Positions 1 through 6,738 of a DNA stretch of 8,159 nucleotides are shown piece after piece. The position numbers were made by a program, and so were the translations under genes. The DNA is from an uncultured Collinsella sp. GTDB lineage: Bacteria; Actinomycetota; Coriobacteriia; Coriobacteriales; Coriobacteriaceae. The notes under the pieces were generated by a model. It worked only from the letters and a program-made list of their open reading frames with translations, was not told where the DNA came from and searched no databases. Location of the stretch: NCBI GenBank assembly GCA_900553345.1, contig USDE01000054.1, positions 1 to 8,159 of the forward strand, given 5' to 3'. Positions within the stretch are counted from its first letter, which is position 1; each line of letters begins with the position of its first letter.

Positions 1-991
1 CATGATTATTGCCGGTGAGCTAGGTGTGGGCTCGCTCGCGGGCTTTATGAGCTACGTGCTGCTGATCATGAACTCGCTCATGATGATTTCCAACGTGTTT
101 TTGCTGCTCACGCGCGCGCTTGCCAGCGTGGAGCGCATCTCGCGGGTGATCGACGAGCAGTCGCTCATCCAGGCGCCCGCGGCAGACGTGGCTGTGCGCG
201 AGGCCGCCGACGGAAGCATTGAGTTCCGCGACGTGTCGTTTAAGTACCGCGCGGATGCTGCCGAGGACGTGCTCGAGCATATCGACCTTCGCATCGAGTC
301 GGGCTCCACGGTGGGCGTGCTCGGCGGCACGGGCTCGGGCAAGAGCTCGCTCGTGCAGCTCATCGCGCGCCTGTACGACGCGACCGAGGGCGCTGTGCTC
401 GTGGGCGGGCGCGATGTGCGCGACTACGACCTGGCCGCTCTGCGCGATGCCGTGGGCATTGTGCTGCAAAAGAATGTGCTGTTTACGGGCACCGTGCGCG
501 AGGACCTGCAGTGGGGCGCGCTCGATGCCACCGACGAGGAACTGCTGCGTGCTTGCCGTGCGGCGTGTGTGGACGAGTTCCTGGACCGTATCGGCGGGCT
601 GGATGGCGAGCTGGGCCAGGGCGGCGCCGGTGTTTCGGGCGGGCAGAAGCAGCGTCTGTGCATCGCGCGTACGCTGCTCAAGCATCCGCGCGTGCTCATT
701 TTTGATGACTCGACCAGCGCGGTCGATATGGCGACCGACGCCAAGATCCGCGAGCACATCGCGCAGATTCCTGATACGACCGTGATCATCATCGCCCAGC
801 GCATCGCGAGCGTGATGGATGCCGATCGCATTGTCGTGCTGGACGACGGCCGTGTCCATGGCGTGGGCACGCACGAGGAGCTGCTGGCGGGTGACAACAT
901 CTACCAGGAGATTTACGCCTCGCAGATGGAGTTCGCGGGGGATACGACCGCAGATGCCCTGACCCGAGAAGGGGGTGAGCTCCATGCCTAA
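1..991 (+). CDS. ABC exporter subunit with degenerate ATPase site (5' truncated)
   Basis: This is the C-terminal 329 residues of a fused permease-ATPase half-transporter of the type IV (ABCB-like) exporter fold; roughly 250 residues lie upstream of the window. Residues 1-45 are the last membrane helix and the coupling region. The nucleotide-binding domain follows: Walker A GGTGSGKSS at 108-116, Q-loop Gln156, signature VSGGQ at 211-215, Walker B VLIFD at 231-235. The residue after Walker B is Asp236 (GAC 707-709) instead of the catalytic Glu, and the switch His is Gln266 (CAG 797-799). Both changes mark the non-catalytic partner of a heterodimeric exporter, as in TM287/288-type transporters. 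The next gene supplies the catalytic partner and overlaps this one by 8 bases, so the two are translationally coupled. The substrate cannot be read from sequence; drug, lipid or peptide export are all possible. The ATG at 2 is an internal Met, not the start. Confidence 0.93.
   Translation, partial: MIIAGELGVGSLAGFMSYVLLIMNSLMMISNVFLLLTRALASVERISRVIDEQSLIQAPAADVAVREAADGSIEFRDVSFKYRADAAEDVLEHIDLRIESGSTVGVLGGTGSGKSSLVQLIARLYDATEGAVLVGGRDVRDYDLAALRDAVGIVLQKNVLFTGTVREDLQWGALDATDEELLRACRAACVDEFLDRIGGLDGELGQGGAGVSGGQKQRLCIARTLLKHPRVLIFDDSTSAVDMATDAKIREHIAQIPDTTVIIIAQRIASVMDADRIVVLDDGRVHGVGTHEELLAGDNIYQEIYASQMEFAGDTTADALTREGGELHA
966..975 (+). promoter_or_regulatory. Ribosome binding site deciding the start of the second ABC gene
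   Basis: GAGAAGGGGG lies 8 bases before ATG 984. An in-frame GTG at 975 would sit on this site itself and has no separate Shine-Dalgarno, so ATG 984 is the better start. Initiation there overlaps the upstream stop (TAA 989-991). Confidence 0.7.
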
Positions 992-2882
992 GACATCCGC
1001 TCAGGCCCGCCCGGCCAATCTGGGGCAGACGCTCCGCCGCCTGCTCAGCTATATGGGCCATGCCAAGTTCTCGCTGCTTGCGGTGGGCGTGCTCGCCTCT
1101 ATCGCCGCCATCGCGAGCCTTGCCGGCACCTATATGGTGCGCCCCATCGTTAACGGCTTGGCTACGGGTGGGGAGGAGCTGCTCACTAAGCAGGTTCTCT
1201 TTACGGCCGCCATCTACGCCGCGGGCGTGCTGTCGGCCCTGGGCTATTCGCAAATCATGGTGCGCGCGGCCCAACGTGTGGTGTCCGACATCCGCCGCGA
1301 CCTGTTCGCACATATCCAGACGCTGCCGCTCAGCTATTTCGATAGCACGCGCTCGGGCGACATCATGAGCTTCTTCACCAACGACGTCGACACGGTCTCC
1401 GAGGCACTCAACAACAGCTTTGCTAACGTGATTCAGGCGACCATCCAGGTGATTGGCACCACGGCCATGCTCATCATCCTCAACTGGCAGCTCACGATCA
1501 TCACGCTCGTGTGCGACGCGGCCATTGTGCTGTACGCGCGCTACTCGGGCATTCGCTCCAAGCGTTTCTTTGCCGCCCAGCAGGCGTCGCTCGGCGACTT
1601 GGACGGATATGTCGAGGAGATGGTCTCGGGCCAAAAGGTCATCAAAGTCTTCAACCACGAGCGGGCCAACGTGGCCGGTTTTGACGCGCGCAACCAGGAG
1701 CTGCGCCGCACCGGTGGCGCCGCGCAGGCCTACGCCAACTCGATGGTGCCCATGACCGTGGTGATCGGCTATGCCAACTACGCGATCGTTGCGGTGGCGG
1801 GAGGCATGCTCTGCATCAACGGTCTGGCCGACGTGGGCGCGCTCGCGAGCTACCTGGTCTTTGTGCGCCAGGCGGCCATGCCCATCAACCAGTTCACGCA
1901 GCTGGGCAACTTCTTGCTCAACGCGCTGGCCGGTGCCGAGCGCCTGTTCGCCGCGATGGACCTTGAGCCCGAGGTGGACGAGGGTTGCGTGGAGCTGGTG
2001 CAGACGGGCGAGTTCGCGTGGGCGTGGAAGATTCCCGAGGGCCGTGGCGTGGGCGCGTACGGGCATCTGCACGATGTTGCCTCGGTCGACGATGCAGGTC
2101 GTGCGGTGTCGGCCGACGGTACCGAGCTTGTGACCGGTCTGGTGCCGCTCGCCGGCGACGTGCGCTTCCATGCCGTGGACTTTTCCTACGTGCCGGGCAC
2201 GCGCGTGCTCACGGACCTCAACCTGTTTGCCAAGCCGGGACAAAAGATCGCTTTTGTGGGTTCGACGGGCGCCGGAAAGACGACTATCACCAACCTCATC
2301 AACCGCTTCTACGAGGTCGATGATGGCGAGATCACGTACGACGGCATCGACGTCAAGCACATCGCCAAGGCCAGCCTACGCGGGTCGCTCGGCATTGTGC
2401 TGCAGGATACGCACCTGTTTAGCGGCACCATTGCGCAGAACATCCGCTTTGGCAAGCTCGACGCGACCGACGAGGAAGTGCGTGCCGCTGCTGAGGCCGC
2501 CTGCGCGGATTCGTTTATCCGCCGCCTGCCGCGGGGCTACTACACACCGGTCACGGCCGACGGCGCCAACCTGTCGCAGGGTCAGCGCCAGCTGCTCGCC
2601 ATCGCGCGCGTGGCCGTCGCCGACCCGCCGGTGCTCATCCTGGACGAGGCCACGAGCTCCATCGACACGCGTACCGAAAAGCTCATCGAGCGCGGTATGG
2701 ACCGCATCATGCGCGGACGCACCACGTTTATGATTGCGCACCGCCTGTCCACCGTCCGCGACGCCGATGCCATCATGGTCCTCGAACACGGCCGCATCAT
2801 CGAGCGCGGCACGCACGAAGAGCTGCTCGCCCAGCACGGCGAGTACTGGCAGCTGGCACATGGCTTAAAAGAGCTGGATTAA
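984..2882 (+). CDS. ABC exporter subunit with catalytic ATPase site
   Basis: This is a complete 632-residue half-transporter, the partner of the upstream subunit in an inner-membrane heterodimeric ABC exporter. An ABC membrane domain with about six helices spans residues 28-325. A linker of about 70 residues (328-392), rich in charged residues and containing FAWAWKIPEG, separates it from the ATPase domain and is some 40 residues longer than in the upstream subunit. The ATPase domain shows Walker A GSTGAGKT at 426-433, Gln474, signature LSQGQ at 530-534 (second Gly replaced by Gln), Walker B VLILD at 550-554, catalytic Glu555 and switch His587. Intact Glu and His here, combined with the canonical signature of the partner, form the working ATP site. 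The LSQGQ signature faces the partner's Asp/Gln site, giving the degenerate one. From memory, a linker with a WAWK-like motif is found in related Firmicutes and actinobacterial exporters. The substrate is unknown. Confidence 0.94.
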   Translation: MPKTSAQARPANLGQTLRRLLSYMGHAKFSLLAVGVLASIAAIASLAGTYMVRPIVNGLATGGEELLTKQVLFTAAIYAAGVLSALGYSQIMVRAAQRVVSDIRRDLFAHIQTLPLSYFDSTRSGDIMSFFTNDVDTVSEALNNSFANVIQATIQVIGTTAMLIILNWQLTIITLVCDAAIVLYARYSGIRSKRFFAAQQASLGDLDGYVEEMVSGQKVIKVFNHERANVAGFDARNQELRRTGGAAQAYANSMVPMTVVIGYANYAIVAVAGGMLCINGLADVGALASYLVFVRQAAMPINQFTQLGNFLLNALAGAERLFAAMDLEPEVDEGCVELVQTGEFAWAWKIPEGRGVGAYGHLHDVASVDDAGRAVSADGTELVTGLVPLAGDVRFHAVDFSYVPGTRVLTDLNLFAKPGQKIAFVGSTGAGKTTITNLINRFYEVDDGEITYDGIDVKHIAKASLRGSLGIVLQDTHLFSGTIAQNIRFGKLDATDEEVRAAAEAACADSFIRRLPRGYYTPVTADGANLSQGQRQLLAIARVAVADPPVLILDEATSSIDTRTEKLIERGMDRIMRGRTTFMIAHRLSTVRDADAIMVLEHGRIIERGTHEELLAQHGEYWQLAHGLKELD

Positions 2883-3010
2883 CCCGTTCGAGCATGATGC
2901 TTTGACCTCTCCGTGCCCCTCGCCTCAAACCATCACAACATTCGATGTTTTTTGCCAAAATCGGGAAAAGCATCGAATGTTGTGATGGTTTTTCTGCTAC
3001 TCGAACGGGT
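2882..3010. repeat. 11-bp perfect inverted repeat enclosing the first palindrome
   Basis: The arms are ACCCGTTCGAG at 2882-2892 and CTCGAACGGGT at 3000-3010, an exact reverse complement. They begin at the last base of the ABC stop codon and enclose the palindrome at 2927-2991. The two symmetry centres differ by about 13 bases, so the outer repeat is not just an extension of the inner stem. It could be the ends of a small non-autonomous insertion of about 129 bp, or the outer stem of a 3' RNA structure. No clear target-site duplication is visible at its edges. The second palindrome copy lacks these arms. Confidence 0.6.
2927..2991. repeat. Palindromic repeat, copy 1 (possible terminator of the ABC operon)
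   Basis: The arms 2927-2947 and 2971-2991 are perfect 21-bp reverse complements beginning AAACCATCACAACATT. The 23-base centre can extend the stem with about six T-A and T-G pairs (2948-2953 with 2965-2970) and a short CC/GG step, so the whole unit folds into one very long hairpin. Five Ts at 2989-2993 follow the stem, so it could end transcription of the ABC operon, whose stop lies 44 bases before it. The stem is far longer than a usual terminator, and a near-identical copy lies at 4168-4230. I therefore call it a dispersed REP/MITE-like element that may also terminate. Confidence 0.85.
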
Positions 3011-3083
3011 GGAATCGCTTTCTTGCGCACGAAGGTGTGCGGACCCGTGGGCAGGGGAATAAGGTTGGTTATCCGACTCCATT

Positions 3084-3088
3084 GGAGG
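3084..3088 (+). promoter_or_regulatory. Ribosome binding site with short spacing
   Basis: GGAGG lies only 4 bases before ATG 3093, which is tight. No other in-frame start nearby has a better site. A small hairpin (GCGCAC 3025-3030 with GTGTGC 3035-3040, loop GAAG) lies upstream. I could not find a convincing -35/-10 pair between 3010 and 3084. Confidence 0.5.
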
Positions 3089-3092
3089 GCTC

Positions 3093-4130
3093 ATGGACTT
3101 GCCGATCGTCCTGTCCCATAAGACTGCCTGGCTGTACCACAACGTGGCGCGCCCGTTCGAGCCGCTCTCGCGAGCAAGCAGCCTACACGATGAGGACTCG
3201 CTTGCTAACGAGGCGGAGCCGACCGCGAGCCTGCCCAAATTGGGACTCGATGCCAAGGGACTGAGGGCTTCAACAGCAGTTGGGATCGTTACCGACTATC
3301 TGGTTTCGCTTGGTATTCCACGAGAAGAGCTCGATCATATCGACACACTCGTCAACTTCGATTTTGAGCGCTCGACGCCGGCTGGATTTAGGTGCCACGT
3401 GTTTGGAGCGCCGGTACCTTCAGGCCATCTTATCGAGGTGGCAGAGGGCCTTCTGGTGGTTGATGAGGTCATGTGCTTTGTCCAAGCGGGTTCGTGGATG
3501 AGCGAGCCCGAGCAGCTGGAATATGGGTATGAAATCTGCGCCCGATACCATTTGAATCATCTGTCGACAGGCGATTATATCGAGATGGGGCAGAGGTACA
3601 CCGTTGCCGACTTGATTGCCTATTGCAATGAGAACCGATCTCGTCAGGGGGCCATACGTGCAGCCGCCGTGCTCAGGCGCGTGCACGATGGCGCGCGATC
3701 GCCCATGGAGACGGCCGCCGCAATCATGGTCGTAGCAAAACGTTCCCAGGGAGGGCTGGGATACGCCAAGATCGAGCTCAACCATCGGGTCGATGTTCCC
3801 AACGAGTTCAAGTATCTCGCAAAGGCCGGGTATTTCGAGATCGACGTATATGCGCCTGCGAGCGGTACGGGGATTGAATACAACGGCTCGGACCATCTTG
3901 ATAAACAGCGCAGTGCGTCGGATGCGGAGCGCATGACCGTGCTGAGCGCGCTGGGCTTTAGGATGATCGTCCTCACCGGGACTCAGTTTGCCCACCAGCT
4001 GCAATTGCACCGGGCGATGAACGCCATCGTGCTCGCTATGGGCCTTAAGTGCGACCGAAGCGAGAAATTCCAGAAACGTCAGAACGACCTGCGAGAGTTC
4101 GTGATTCGACACTGGGACGGTGGCCTTTAG
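3093..4130 (+). CDS. DUF559/Vsr-like PD-(D/E)XK-fold protein, AbiEi-like architecture
   Basis: This 345-residue protein has no signal peptide or membrane segment. The C-terminal part matches the pattern of DUF559/Vsr-like nuclease-fold proteins common in actinobacteria: SPMET at 203-207 (Glu206), a strand with EIDVYAP (Asp251), GIEYNG (Glu262), His268, SASDAER (Asp277, Glu279, Arg280), then a final LGFRMIVLTGTQ strand. Asp251 and Glu262 fit the metal-binding acidic pair of a PD-(D/E)XK core. The N-terminal part (about 1-200) includes PIVLSHKTAWLYH and a region near 168-198 (YTVADLIAYC, then RGA/RAAAVLRRV-like) resembling the linker of AbiEi-like proteins. Those are often labelled type IV antitoxins or hypothetical. 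The true role is unknown; DNA cleavage is inferred from fold only. It stands alone between two copies of a palindromic element, and its third codon positions look less GC-rich than those of its neighbours. Both features suggest horizontal gain. Confidence 0.8.
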   Translation: MDLPIVLSHKTAWLYHNVARPFEPLSRASSLHDEDSLANEAEPTASLPKLGLDAKGLRASTAVGIVTDYLVSLGIPREELDHIDTLVNFDFERSTPAGFRCHVFGAPVPSGHLIEVAEGLLVVDEVMCFVQAGSWMSEPEQLEYGYEICARYHLNHLSTGDYIEMGQRYTVADLIAYCNENRSRQGAIRAAAVLRRVHDGARSPMETAAAIMVVAKRSQGGLGYAKIELNHRVDVPNEFKYLAKAGYFEIDVYAPASGTGIEYNGSDHLDKQRSASDAERMTVLSALGFRMIVLTGTQFAHQLQLHRAMNAIVLAMGLKCDRSEKFQKRQNDLREFVIRHWDGGL

Positions 4131-4167
4131 GGGTGCTTTGGTCCTTCTACGGGGCGCTGCGGCAGGC

Positions 4168-4230
4168 AAACCATCACAACATTCGACGTTTTTTGCCAAA
4201 ATCGGGAAAAGCATCGGATGTTGTGATGGT
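4168..4230. repeat. Palindromic repeat, copy 2
   Basis: This is a direct copy of the element at 2927-2989, offset by 1,241 bases, with 61 of 63 positions identical. Both changes fall in the stem. Position 4187 is C where copy 1 has T, which creates an A-C mismatch with 4213. Position 4217 is G where copy 1 has A, which leaves a T-G wobble with 4183. The 23-base centre (4189-4211) is unchanged. It begins 37 bases after the stop of the nuclease-like gene. It is followed by CTGTG rather than a T-run, so it is a weaker terminator than copy 1. Confidence 0.85.
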
Positions 4231-4294
4231 CTGTGCTGAGGATGGGCTTGGAAAGTCCGTTTTGCTCGAAGCGACCTGTCCTGTCGTACGGGTG

Positions 4295-4322
4295 TCGGCA
4301 TGATTCTCTCGTGGGGTATTAT
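4295..4322 (+). promoter_or_regulatory. Candidate promoter of the moaA operon
   Basis: TCGGCA at 4295-4300 (4 of 6 matches to TTGACA) and TATTAT at 4317-4322 (5 of 6 matches to TATAAT) are separated by 16 bases. Transcription would start near 4329 and give a leader of about 35 bases. I see no room or motif for a Moco riboswitch in so short a leader. Evidence is by eye only. Confidence 0.4.
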
Positions 4323-4362
4323 GTTTTCCGAAGAATAAAACGCCGCGCGAGGGGAGGGCTGC

Positions 4363-5418
4363 GTGGACGGGCACGTGCAACATGACGGCTTTGGCCGCGA
4401 TATCAACTACCTGCGCATTGCCGTGACCGACAAGTGCAATTTCCGCTGCATCTATTGCATGCCGGCCGATGGCGTGGCGCCCCGTGCACACGACGAGCTG
4501 CTCAGTGTCGAGGAAATCGCCCACTTTGTGCGATTGGTGGCGGGGGAGGGCATTCGCCGCGTGCGCCTGACGGGTGGCGAGCCGCTGGTCAGCCGCCGTA
4601 TCATCCCGCTCATTCGTGACATTCGCGCGATTCCGCAGATCGAGGACATCTCGCTCACCACCAACGGCGCCCTGCTTCCCAAGTTGGCGCCGCAGCTCAA
4701 AGATGCCGGGCTTAACCGCGTCAACATTTCGCTCGACACGCTCGACCCTACGCTGTTTGGAAAGATCACGCGCCTGGGTCGACTCGAGCAGACCATGGCT
4801 GGCATCGACGCGGCGCTGGCTTGGGGCTTTGAGCCCGTTAAGGTCAACTGCGTTGTTGTGCGCCGGCTCAACCAGGATGTGGCGGCCCTTGCGCGGCTCA
4901 TGCTCGATCGCCCCATTCACCTGCGCTTTATCGAATATATGCCCATTGGCGACGAGCGCACGAGCTCGCATTGCGCTGTGGACCCGCATGCGCCCGCGCT
5001 CAATCCCGAGCTGTGGGACGCGAGCGATACCGTGCCGAGCGACGAGCTGCGGGCGCGCATCAATGCCGGGGCCGCCGCGGCGGGACTGGGCGAGCTCGAG
5101 CCGCTCGACATCAACGACGCTCCTGCCGGCGCGGGCCCTGCGCGCTATTGGCACTTTCCGGGTGCGGCGGGAACAGTTGGCTTTATTAGCGCTATGTCCA
5201 ACCATTTTTGCGCGAATTGCAACCGTCTGCGCCTGACGGCCGATGGCAACGTGCGTCCGTGCCTGTTCAGCGATGCCGAGTATTCGGTGCGTGAGGCGCT
5301 GCGTCGTGGTGATGATATGCAGGTACTTTCGATTTGGCGCGATGCCGTGGCCCACAAACCGCAGGAACACGCGATAATTGAGGGCACGCAACGATTTATG
5401 TCCCAAATCGGAGGATGA
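4363..5418 (+). CDS. moaA: GTP 3',8-cyclase MoaA (molybdenum cofactor step 1)
   Basis: MoaA is a cytoplasmic radical-SAM enzyme that converts GTP to 3',8-cyclo-7,8-dihydro-GTP, the first step of molybdenum cofactor synthesis. The 351-residue protein is slightly longer than usual (about 330). The radical-SAM cluster motif is CNFRCIYC with Cys25, Cys29 and Cys32. GGEP at 71-74 contacts SAM. The second, substrate-binding 4Fe-4S cluster uses Cys283, Cys286 and Cys300 (CANCNRLRLT through VRPC). The protein ends in Gly350-Gly351, the Gly-Gly tail that inserts into the active site in this family. The start is GTG 4363, with GGGGAGGG at 4351-4358 in front. An in-frame GTG at 4375 has no good site. 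The gene ends 4 bases before the MoaC-MobB gene, whose product takes over the intermediate. All key residues are present. Confidence 0.97.
   Translation: MDGHVQHDGFGRDINYLRIAVTDKCNFRCIYCMPADGVAPRAHDELLSVEEIAHFVRLVAGEGIRRVRLTGGEPLVSRRIIPLIRDIRAIPQIEDISLTTNGALLPKLAPQLKDAGLNRVNISLDTLDPTLFGKITRLGRLEQTMAGIDAALAWGFEPVKVNCVVVRRLNQDVAALARLMLDRPIHLRFIEYMPIGDERTSSHCAVDPHAPALNPELWDASDTVPSDELRARINAGAAAAGLGELEPLDINDAPAGAGPARYWHFPGAAGTVGFISAMSNHFCANCNRLRLTADGNVRPCLFSDAEYSVREALRRGDDMQVLSIWRDAVAHKPQEHAIIEGTQRFMSQIGG
5410..5414 (+). promoter_or_regulatory. Ribosome site of moaC-mobB inside the moaA Gly-Gly codons
   Basis: The last two moaA codons, GGA GGA (5410-5415), contain GGAGG, 8 bases before ATG 5423. 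This fixes the start of the next gene. A farther upstream in-frame TTG at 5378 would lie inside moaA without a ribosome site. Confidence 0.8.
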
Positions 5419-5422
5419 TCAT

Positions 5423-6718
5423 ATGGCCAAGAGCAGGTACGCCGATGCCACCAAGGCCGCTCGCAGGGCCGCGATGTCTGCCCACAAAGTCACGGCTGCG
5501 GCCGGTAACGCCGCCGCGCCCGCGCAGCCGTCTGTCAGCGCTGCCACCGAGCCCGCCCGCGACGCCCGTCGCGACGAGCTGACGCATGTGGACGCCAAGG
5601 GCGAGGTTCGCATGGTCGACGTGTCCGACAAGGCCGAGACGCATCGCATCGCCATCGCCGAGGGCACCATCCTCATGCATCCCGAGACGCAGGCCATGGT
5701 GCTACAGGACCGCGCCAAGAAGGGCGACGTGCTTGCCTGCGCGCGCGTGGCGGGCATCATGGCCATCAAACGCACGAGCGACATCATTCCCATGTGCCAT
5801 CCGTTGCTCATTACCAAGAGCAAGTGCGACATTGCGCCCATCGCTTCGGCGGGGATGCCTGTCGAGAACGTGCCCGAGGGCTGGGCGCCGGCGCGCTCGG
5901 ACGGGCAGGTTGGCTTTCACGTACTGGTTACGGCCGGCGTGACGGGCAAGACAGGTATCGAGATGGAGGCCCTGACTGGCGCGAGTGCCGCGTGTCTGAC
6001 CATCTACGACATGTGCAAGGCGGTCGATCGCGGCATGGAGATCGTCGACGTACGCCTGCTGCACAAGGAGGGCGGCCGCTCGGGCGTGTGGGATCGTGCA
6101 GAGCGTCAGGCCGCTGCTGTTGAGGCCGTGGCTGCTGACGGTGCCGCCCTCGCGAGCGCACCCATCGCCGTCGCGCCTGCAGCTCCGGCCGTCCCTGCGA
6201 TCGCGTTTATCGGTTACCAAAACTCGGGCAAGACCACACTCGTCGAGAAGGTCATTGCCGAGCTCACCCGCCGCGGCCTGCGCGTGGGTTCGCTCAAGCA
6301 TCATGGGCACCACGGCTTTGATATCGATGTGCCCGCCAAGGATACGTGGCGCCATCACCAGGCCGGATCCAAGCACGTGGGCCTCATCTGCGCCACGCGC
6401 TGGGCGGAGTACGCCGACACGCGCGAGGAGGACGAGATGCCCGCGCGCGAGCTGCTGTCGCGCTACAACGATGTCGACGTGGTGATCATCGAGGGTTACA
6501 AGACCGAGGGCTTCGACAACATCGTCGTCGCGCGCTCCGGTGTCGACCGTCTGCGCGGCAAGAGCTCGCTCGACCTGGTCGACGGCCGCACGCTGGCCCT
6601 TGCCTGTAACGAGGCCCTGGCGCGTCAGGCCTTCGACGCCGGCTTTGCGACCCGAGCCATCAACATCAACGACGCCCGAGCCATCTGCGATCTCATCCAA
6701 GACCACCTTCAGGCTTGA
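5423..6718 (+). CDS. MoaC-MobB fusion: cPMP synthase plus MGD-synthesis GTPase adaptor
   Basis: This 431-residue fusion joins two cofactor proteins. Residues 1-52 are an Ala-rich, probably disordered extension. Residues 53-223 are MoaC, which rearranges the MoaA product to cyclic pyranopterin monophosphate. LTHVD, MVDVS, KRTSDIIPMCHP, GKTGIEMEALT and YDMCKAVDR are all present. By comparison with E. coli MoaC (Lys51, His77, Glu112/114, Asp128, Lys131), the matching residues are Lys100, His126, Glu180/182, Asp196 and Lys199. About 19 extra residues sit at 141-160. A linker of Ala, Pro and Val (about 225-257) leads to MobB (258-431). MobB has the P-loop GYQNSGKTT (264-272), LKHHGHHGFDID (291-302), KDTWRHHQAGS (306-316) and IIEGYK (355-360). 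MobB binds GTP and assists MobA in attaching GMP to molybdopterin. No mobA, moaD, moaE, mog or moeA is visible here. Both domains look intact. Translation is coupled to moaA. Confidence 0.94.
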   Translation: MAKSRYADATKAARRAAMSAHKVTAAAGNAAAPAQPSVSAATEPARDARRDELTHVDAKGEVRMVDVSDKAETHRIAIAEGTILMHPETQAMVLQDRAKKGDVLACARVAGIMAIKRTSDIIPMCHPLLITKSKCDIAPIASAGMPVENVPEGWAPARSDGQVGFHVLVTAGVTGKTGIEMEALTGASAACLTIYDMCKAVDRGMEIVDVRLLHKEGGRSGVWDRAERQAAAVEAVAADGAALASAPIAVAPAAPAVPAIAFIGYQNSGKTTLVEKVIAELTRRGLRVGSLKHHGHHGFDIDVPAKDTWRHHQAGSKHVGLICATRWAEYADTREEDEMPARELLSRYNDVDVVIIEGYKTEGFDNIVVARSGVDRLRGKSSLDLVDGRTLALACNEALARQAFDAGFATRAININDARAICDLIQDHLQA

Positions 6719-6738
6719 CGCTGCGCCGGCCCCAAGCA

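Noticed and set aside
20..985. Open frame of 321 codons on the - strand
   Set aside because: It mirrors the first ABC subunit; its composition and lack of motifs mark it as a by-product of GC-rich codon use.
789..2360. Long open frame on the - strand (523 codons) across both ABC genes
   Set aside because: It is antisense to two clear transporter genes, has no ribosome site or recognisable domain, and has a His/Arg/Val-rich composition typical of the complement of high-GC coding DNA.
2882..2892. CCGTTCGAG resembles a tRNA T-arm and could mark an attachment site
   Set aside because: No acceptor, anticodon or D-arm can be built around it, and no integrase is in the window.
2927..4230. CRISPR array from the repeated palindromes
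   Set aside because: There are only two copies, 1,241 bases apart with a gene between them, and no regular spacers or cas genes.
4231..4362. Possible Moco riboswitch before moaA
   Set aside because: I could not recognise the conserved core, and the candidate promoter leaves only about 35 bases of leader.
4174..5406. Open frame of 410 codons on the - strand over moaA
   Set aside because: It runs through palindrome copy 2 and antisense to a fully conserved moaA, with no family resemblance.
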